From contig JAUJYN010000025.1 in NCBI GenBank assembly GCA_030737835.1, forward strand, positions 1,116,001-1,180,000: 64,000 nucleotides of DNA. The letters run 5' to 3'. The number at the start of each line of letters is the position of its first letter. Position 1 is the stretch's first letter. This stretch comes from Acorus gramineus. Its lineage: Eukaryota; Streptophyta; Magnoliopsida; Acorales; Acoraceae. Positions 58,531-64,000 of this stretch are shown piece by piece. Under the pieces are notes generated by a model, which was given only the letters and a program-made list of their open reading frames with translations, was not told where the DNA came from and searched no databases. Both the position numbers and the translations under genes were made by a program.

Positions 58531-59280
58531 ACCACCTCCCACCCATCCCGAGCACCTCTACCACCACCCACCGACCTCCGACCACCTCCACAGCCCCCCG
58601 ACGGCCACCCACAGCCGCCGACCTCCACCCAACCCCAAAATCCACCTCCTAGCATACATCTATGCAAGAAAGAGGGGAAAAAGGCCTTACCAAGGGGAGG
58701 AAGCGAAGCCCGGACGCTCTCCGCGCGCCGAAACCTTTCCCAAAGGCTCTCTTACGCCCCGATCTACCACGGCCCTCGAAATGGCCCGAATCAGAGGACA
58801 AAGAGAGGGGAATGGAGTGGCTAGAGTCGTCGGAATCGGGATTTGAAGACACCGGTGTGTAGATCGGGACCCGATCTACACTTCCCGTGCTTTAGGTTTT
58901 AAGCTTTGAGGGCTCTAGGGGCTCAAACGGAGAAAAACGGAGAGGGGAGAGAGAGAGCTCGAGGGGAAGACGATGAACAGTAACTCGGGTTTTAGATCTC
59001 ACTTATTTATAGTGCGCGACTTAAAAACCCGGATACGCCCCGGAACTGTGAAATTTTTGTAAACGATGCCGGAATTCGATGAAATTTTCGTGAGAGGTCT
59101 AAAATGGCACCAGGACACCAAATATGCAGTTAGATTTCCAATCGGAGTCCTCTAACTCAGGACGATAGCTAACAGTCCAAAAATTAGCGGTTCCGATCGA
59201 AAACTCTAAAAATTTTAAAAACTGCCAGGACGCTCTAACGGTTACCAGCAGGCTAAAAGTGACACAAGTATAACACTAAC

Positions 59281-59804
59281 TAGGGTAAAAGGTGGAAAAA
59301 GAGAGAGGGGGAGAGAGAAAACAAGTGGGGAAGATGATGAATAGTGGGGGGAGAGAAATCTTGCTCACTTAAATAAGTCAACACACTTAGATTAGGGTTA
59401 ACTAGGTTTAATTAGGGTTTAAGAGAGGGTTAGGTGAGCTTAAGTGGGTTTTGACTTGGGTCAACCCAACCACAAATAAAAACAAAAAGGGTTGACCAAG
59501 TCATGGGCCCACTTTGACCGAGTCAACTCTCCCAATGACTTCTCGCTCGGTCAAAACCCGGATACGCCTCGGAACTGCGAAATTTCTGAAACATTACCGG
59601 AATTCGATGAAATTTTCGTGAGTGGCTTAAAATGGCACCAGGACACATAATATGCAGTTAGATTTTCAATCGGAGTCCTCAAACACAGGACGATAGCTAA
59701 CAGTCCAAAATTTTAGCGGTTCCGATCGAAAAACGAAAAAACTCAAAAACTGCTAGAATGCTCCAATGGTTACCAGAAGGCTAAAAAGTGACACATATAT
59801 AACA
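59281..59804 (-). mobile_element. 5' LTR of IV, resumed after V
   Basis: Contains the promoter-side part: GA-rich DNA, TTATTTAAG, a W-box array and the LTR start ACACATATATAACA at 59804. Confidence 0.88.
59451..59554 (-). promoter_or_regulatory. W-box array in U3 (LTR IV)
   Basis: Six or more TTGACY cores on both strands in 104 bp, upstream (on the minus strand) of TTATTTAAG near 59370. Confidence 0.5.
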
Positions 59805-60147
59805 TTGAAATTATCTTTCCAATGCCATATTCGAAGAATTAATCGGATACTTGAGGCAAAAGTTATGATCAAAACAGTGGGACGGGATTTTGAAGAATAT
59901 ATTTGATTGGATTGATTTTTATTCAATCTTAACCAAATCTTTTTCCATAAGGATCTTCTAGAAACTCTTGATTCTCCTTCACATCTTTAACTGATTTGTA
60001 GCATATCTTGTATTGATAATCATCATTTAAGTCAATTACCTGCAATAACACATGAATTCTTAATATTAGTTATTATTATACATAAAATAAGGATATAGAA
60101 AATTAGATTAAGGGGTTTTAATGTATAATTAATATGCTTATCAAACA
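59805..60147 (-). mobile_element. Athila 3' LTR piece
   Basis: Starts TGTTTGATAAGC on the minus strand, directly after the polypurine tract. AT-rich, cut by element IV. Confidence 0.6.
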
Positions 60148-61496
60148 CCCCCAAACCTAGTTTTTGCTAGTCCTCTAGCAATAAAAGTGATTAAACAAAA
60201 TTAAAAATAAGGATAAGGTCACTTTTGCCGGCTCTCACGGTTGCATTTAGCGTATGCAACAAGCCCCTAGGTCACCCCTAGTGGACGAGTTTGACTCGTG
60301 AGGGTTTGCAGCGAATCTACCCACAAAATTCATGATTCACACCCTTTTTTTTTTTTTTTTTTTGTTCCTGCCATAATCCCATGATAATATCATAGAGCTC
60401 AAGATATTAAATTCCGTTTAGAAAAATCCTTAATGTAATGACATGGTGTGCTCGTGAAAATCTGGACAACACTCAAGAGGTTCAGACTCTTAAGTAAGAA
60501 TTTTCCTTCTAATTGCTGTCGAATGGTCGGTTCTCCCTTAGACACTGAGTAAAAACCAAAATAGTCTACTAAGCCAGCAAGAGATTTAGATTTTCACTTT
60601 ATTACCTCATGGGCTTTATATGTGATATTCCAGCTTACTTACTATCTTTTACAGGGAGGCTTTCACTCTATCACTATTGAATCGGTCTTTAAACTTCACA
60701 TAATGATTGCTAAGCTCTTTGTTAAGAGCACCATAGATATTTTTCTTTTCCTTCTTCTTTTTTTTTTTTTTTTTGAGAAGTACTCTATCGATATATTTTT
60801 TTTCAAGACCTAATGATAAGTACCCTTTTCCACTGTACTTGTGATTTAATGGTTGCTTTTCAATTGATGTAAACCCTAACTCCTTATCAAGCAAACCAAT
60901 GAACTAGACTTTTAGGTTCAACAGGTTTTAGGAAGTTCTTAACATTCTAGGCAATTATTAAGTCAACTCCACAAATTCATCTTAACTCAAAAATGCATCC
61001 AGATGTGTAGTGAATTTTTGAAGATCAAGCATTTAAGACCTACTAAAATAGAAGTTAACATAAGAGCTCATGCTACCATCATAGGGATTTAGGCTTTTTT
61101 TATTTATAATAATCTATCAATACTGAGAATGATGAATCAAATGTCAAAAACCCCCCCAAACATAATCCATACATTGTCCTCAATGTTCATACCATTGGAC
61201 ACATGAAATATCAAGAAAAGAGAATGAAAAAGGAAGAATTTTACCATATCAAGTGATCACCATTGAACTGCTGCTATATGATGACATCAAATCAATTTCA
61301 TTAGTTCATCATATTTCAAAATAAAGACTACATCCAATGATTCGATGGTAGTTGATGCAAACAAACACAAAACCTAGACTGAAAATGGAAAATTACCCTA
61401 ACACCCCCAAACCTAATTTACAGCATGAACAAGGAAATGATGATTCGGGAGGAAAGGCAACCTAAAAAATATTGTACAAAACAATTATCAAAGAGC
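60148..61496 (-). other. Athila 3' non-coding region
   Basis: AT-rich, with three further TTTGGGGGTGTT-like polypurine stretches (about 60148, 61147, 61400) and T-runs at 60343-60363 and 60757-60774. No env-like frame is visible where Athila elements often have one. Confidence 0.65.
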
Positions 61497-64000
61497 TTAA
61501 TCTTGATAGATGGAATCATGGAGGTGCATGACCTCCACTTTCTTCAATGGTAACTCCAAAAATGGTTTAAGTCTTTGACCATTCACTTTAAAAACGTTGC
61601 CATTCTTTGGATTCTCAACCTCAATGGCACCATGGGAATAGACCGTTCTCACTAAAAATGGGCCAGTCCAATGAGATCTTAGCTTGCCCGAAAAAATATG
61701 CAATCTCGAATTGTAAAGGAGGACTTTCTGGCCCACGTCAAATGACTTCCGATGAATGGACTTGTCATGGAACACTTTCATTTTCTCCTTATATATCTTT
61801 TCATTCTCATAGGCCTCATTGCGGATCTCCTCTAATTCAGCAAGTTGGAGTTTCCTCTGGGCTCCAGCTTTGGGAAATTCAAAATTCAATTGCTTAATGG
61901 CCCAAAATGCACGATGTTCTAATTCAACAGGCAAATGGCAGGCTTTTCCAAAGACAATCCTATAGGGAGACATACCAAGATTGGTCTTATAAGCAGTTCT
62001 ATATGCCCACAATGCATCATTTAATTTCAAGGACCAGTCTTTTCGAGTTGAATTTACTGTTTTCTCTAAAATTTGCTTAATTTGCCTATTGGACACCTCA
62101 ACTTGACCACTAGTCTGGGGATGATAGGGTGTAGAAACTTTATGAGTGATAGAGTACCTCCTCATGAGACTCTCAAAAGAACGATTGCATAAATGAGTTC
62201 CTCTATCACTTATAATGGCATGAGGGATTCCAAAATGAGAGAAAATATTTTCTTTAATAAATCTTATAACAACCTTGTTATCATTCGTTTTACATGGTAT
62301 TGCTTCCACCCACTTAGAGACATAGTCGACTGCTAGAAGAATGTATAGATTTCCATATGAATTAGGAAAGGGTCCCATAAAATCAATGCCCCAAACATCA
62401 AAAATTTCAATGATTAGAATAGGATTGAGTGGCATCATGTTTCTTTTTGTAATATTTTCCAATTGTTGGCATCTCTCACAACTTGCACAATATTCAGCTG
62501 CATCCTTAAAAATGGTGGGCCAATAAAAACCACACTGCAAAATCTTAGCAGTAGTCTTTCTAGCACTAAAATGGCCACCACATGCCTGGTCATGACAAAA
62601 TGACAGGACATTTCGACACTCAGAATTTGGAATACATCTCCTAATGATCTGATCAGGACAGTGTTTGAACAAGTAAGGATCATCCCAATAAAAGTGCTTG
62701 ACTTTGGATAAAAATTGAAATCTATCTTGTTTGGACCAATGAGAAGGCATTTCGCCAGTAACAAGGTAGTTCACAATATCAGCAAACCAAGGTAATGTAG
62801 ACACTTCCATTAACTGCTCATCAGGAAAAATTTCAGTCACAGGAAGGTCTTCAATAGGGTCTAGGGTCAACCGAGAGAGATGGTCAGCTACAACATTTTC
62901 AGAGCCTTTCTTATCATGGATTTCTAAATCAAATTCTTGTAGCAATAGAATCCAACGGAGGAGACGGGCCTTAGCATCTTTCTTGGATAGAAGGTACCTA
63001 AGAGCCGCATGATCAGAATAGACATTGACCTTAGAACCTATCAAATATGATCGAAATTTCTCTAAGGCAAAGACTACAGCTAGGAATTCTTTCTCAGTGG
63101 TGGAATAGAGAAGTTGTGCACATCATTCAAAGTCCTACTGGCATAGGATATCACATGGGGGAGTTTATTAATTCGTTGACCCAAAACAACACATATAGCA
63201 TAGTCAGAAGCATCACACATGAGTTCAAAGGGTTGGGTCCAATCTAATGATAGGGGCTGAGGTTAACTCCCTTTTTAAGCTTTCAAAGGCTTGCATACAT
63301 TCATCATCAAACGCAAAGGGAATATCCTTAGTCAATAAATTGCTTAAGGGTCTAGCTTTTTACTAAAATCCTTAATGAATCTCCTATAAAAGCCTGCATG
63401 TCCCAAAAATGATCGAATTTCCTTAACAGTCCTTGGGGGAGGAAGATTAGTAATTAAATCAATCTTGGCCTTGTCTACCTCAATACCTTTATCTGAAACC
63501 ACATGACCCAAAACAATTCCCCTTTTCACCATAAAATTACATTTCTCCCAATTAGTACCAAATTTTTCTCCTTACACCTGATTAGTACAAGAGAGAGGTG
63601 GTGTAAACAAATCAGAAAATGTTGATCCGAATACTGAGAAATCATCCATGAATACCTCAAGGAAACGCTCTATCATATCAGAGAAAATGCTAATCATACA
63701 CCTTGAAAAGTCGGTGCATTGCATAACCCAAAGGGCATGCGATGGTAAGCGAATGTCCCAAAAAAACAGGTGAAGGTGGTCTTCTTTCCTGATCTCTGGA
63801 GCTATGGGAATTGATTATAACCAGAATAACCATCAAGGAAGCAGTAAAAAGCATGACCGGCCAACCTTTCAACATCTGATCTATGAATGGGAGTGGAAAA
63901 TGATCCTTCCTAGTGGCAGAATTTAATTTACGGTAATCAATGCATACACGCCACTTAGTCTGTACTCTAGTGGGAATTAATTCATTTTCATCATTCTTTA
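61497..64000 (-). pseudogene. Athila pol (RT end, RNase H, integrase)
   Basis: From high to low coordinate: reverse transcriptase with GLCNAP-region similarity near 63720 and VSDKGIEVDKAKID (63400-63530), RNase H with [17 protein letters not shown] (about 62950-63040) and [11 protein letters not shown], the integrase HHCC zinc region ([14 protein letters not shown]...CERCQ, about 62450-62620), catalytic core with [21 protein letters not shown] and [16 protein letters not shown], and a C-terminal segment with [15 protein letters not shown], diagnostic of Athila. It ends SIYQD at 61497. The integrase part is open over 515 codons; the element as a whole is broken. Confidence 0.92.

Larger units (their letters stand above)
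49419..59275 (-). mobile_element. Tekay element V with both LTRs, youngest insertion
   Basis: A minus-strand element of 9857 bp with a perfect CTAAC duplication (49414-49418 and 59276-59280). 3' LTR 49419-52894 (3476 bp), internal region 52895-55720 (2826 bp), 5' LTR 55721-59275 (3555 bp). The two LTRs are nearly identical by eye, with long stretches showing only a few differences, so it is recent. The internal region is too short for full gag-pol: it has gag, small pol-like pieces and LTR-like DNA. It is broken and would depend on other elements. Confidence 0.95.
55721..59275 (-). mobile_element. 5' LTR of V
   Basis: Nearly identical to the 3' LTR but 79 bp longer, mostly in the GC-rich block (about 57515-58530). 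Same modules, micro-exon and TATA box (59003-59011). Donor-like GTAAGG (minus strand) at 58685-58690; terminal acceptor at 56127-56128. Confidence 0.93.
46656..59804 (-). mobile_element. Tekay element IV, partial, split by element V
   Basis: A minus-strand element of which only the gag start (46656-46833), primer-binding site (46934-46946) and 5' LTR (46952-49418 and 59281-59804, 2991 bp without the insertion) remain. Its LTR start at 59804 abuts Athila LTR sequence (flank TTGAA), so IV inserted into the Athila LTR. Its left side meets the Tat element at about 46655. The coordinates here include element V, nested in its LTR. Confidence 0.85.
59805..64000 (-). mobile_element. Athila element, partial, off the window edge
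   Basis: A minus-strand Athila (Ty3/gypsy) element: piece of 3' LTR (59805-60147), polypurine tract (TTTGGGGGTG, about 60148-60156), non-coding region and pol to the window end. Element IV is inserted in its LTR. Broken in the RT part. Confidence 0.85.

Noticed and set aside
57512-58846. A 444-codon open frame, and similar long frames at 50997-52280, 1504-2127, 27980-28627 and 41154-41810
   Set aside because: They lie in CpG-rich LTR blocks that are open in several frames on both strands at once. The products are Ala/Arg/Pro/His-rich without domains, and stops are simply rare in such composition.
60622-60813. Small protein frame in the Athila 3' region
   Set aside because: Created by a T-homopolymer (Phe/Leu run) in AT-rich non-coding DNA.
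1-64000. CRISPR arrays, bacterial operons, rRNA genes
   Set aside because: No regularly spaced short repeats with unique spacers and no rRNA-like sequence; everything fits a plant nuclear transposon cluster.

Overview
The window is repeat-rich nuclear DNA of a flowering plant. It holds nested LTR retrotransposons of the clades Tekay (chromoviruses, Ty3/gypsy), Athila, Tat/Ogre and Ty1/copia. Primer-binding sites match the plant initiator-Met tRNA type (TGGTATCAGAGCC) or the Tat type, and nearly all target-site duplications are 5 bp. The species cannot be named from the sequence. Only about 1.6 kb (14706-16315) is not an LTR element. It carries one exon of a gene like those encoding Ptta/En-Spm (Transposase_24-type) proteins. 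I see no intact host gene, tRNA, rRNA or CRISPR array.

Layout. 1-5085: three nested Tekay LTR pieces (A in B in C), all minus. 5086-10433: a minus Tekay-related element (D) whose 5' LTR is split by a solo LTR of another family (E, 7780-10261, duplication GTACA). 10434-14705: a plus element (VI), head to head with D. 14706-16315: AT-rich low-copy DNA with the exon. 16316-20803: partial minus element I. 20804-32270: minus Tekay element II with gag-pol, its gag start interrupted by solo LTR F (26203-29488). 32271-32960: plus LTR tail G. 32961-43624: a plus Ty1/copia element interrupted by solo LTRs H (36086-38734, duplication AGACA) and J (40272-43111). 43625-46655: plus Tat/Ogre remnant. 46656-49418 and 59281-59804: element IV, whose 5' LTR was split by element V (49419-59275, duplication CTAAC), the youngest insertion here. 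59805-64000: minus Athila element running off the window.

The main pattern is in the Tekay LTRs, which are 2.6-3.8 kb long. Every copy that reaches the region shows the same series of splice-like signals: a CTGATTT(G)CAG-type acceptor, an exon of about 100 nt, a GTGAGY/GTAAGS donor, a long intron-like body, a TTGCAG acceptor, a 36- or 39-nt micro-exon, a GTGAGT donor, and a final pyrimidine-rich acceptor before the 3' end of the LTR. The body before the micro-exon is CpG-rich alternating purine/pyrimidine DNA in most copies, but unrelated AT-rich DNA in copies B and I, while the signals at its edges are kept. This suggests a spliced, non-coding leader encoded inside the LTR. Five of the LTR copies also carry dense W-box (TTGACY) arrays in U3, and a 120-bp module recurs ten times in LTRs and internal regions. 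The long Ala/Arg/Pro/His-rich open frames on both strands of the GC-rich blocks are composition artefacts, not genes.
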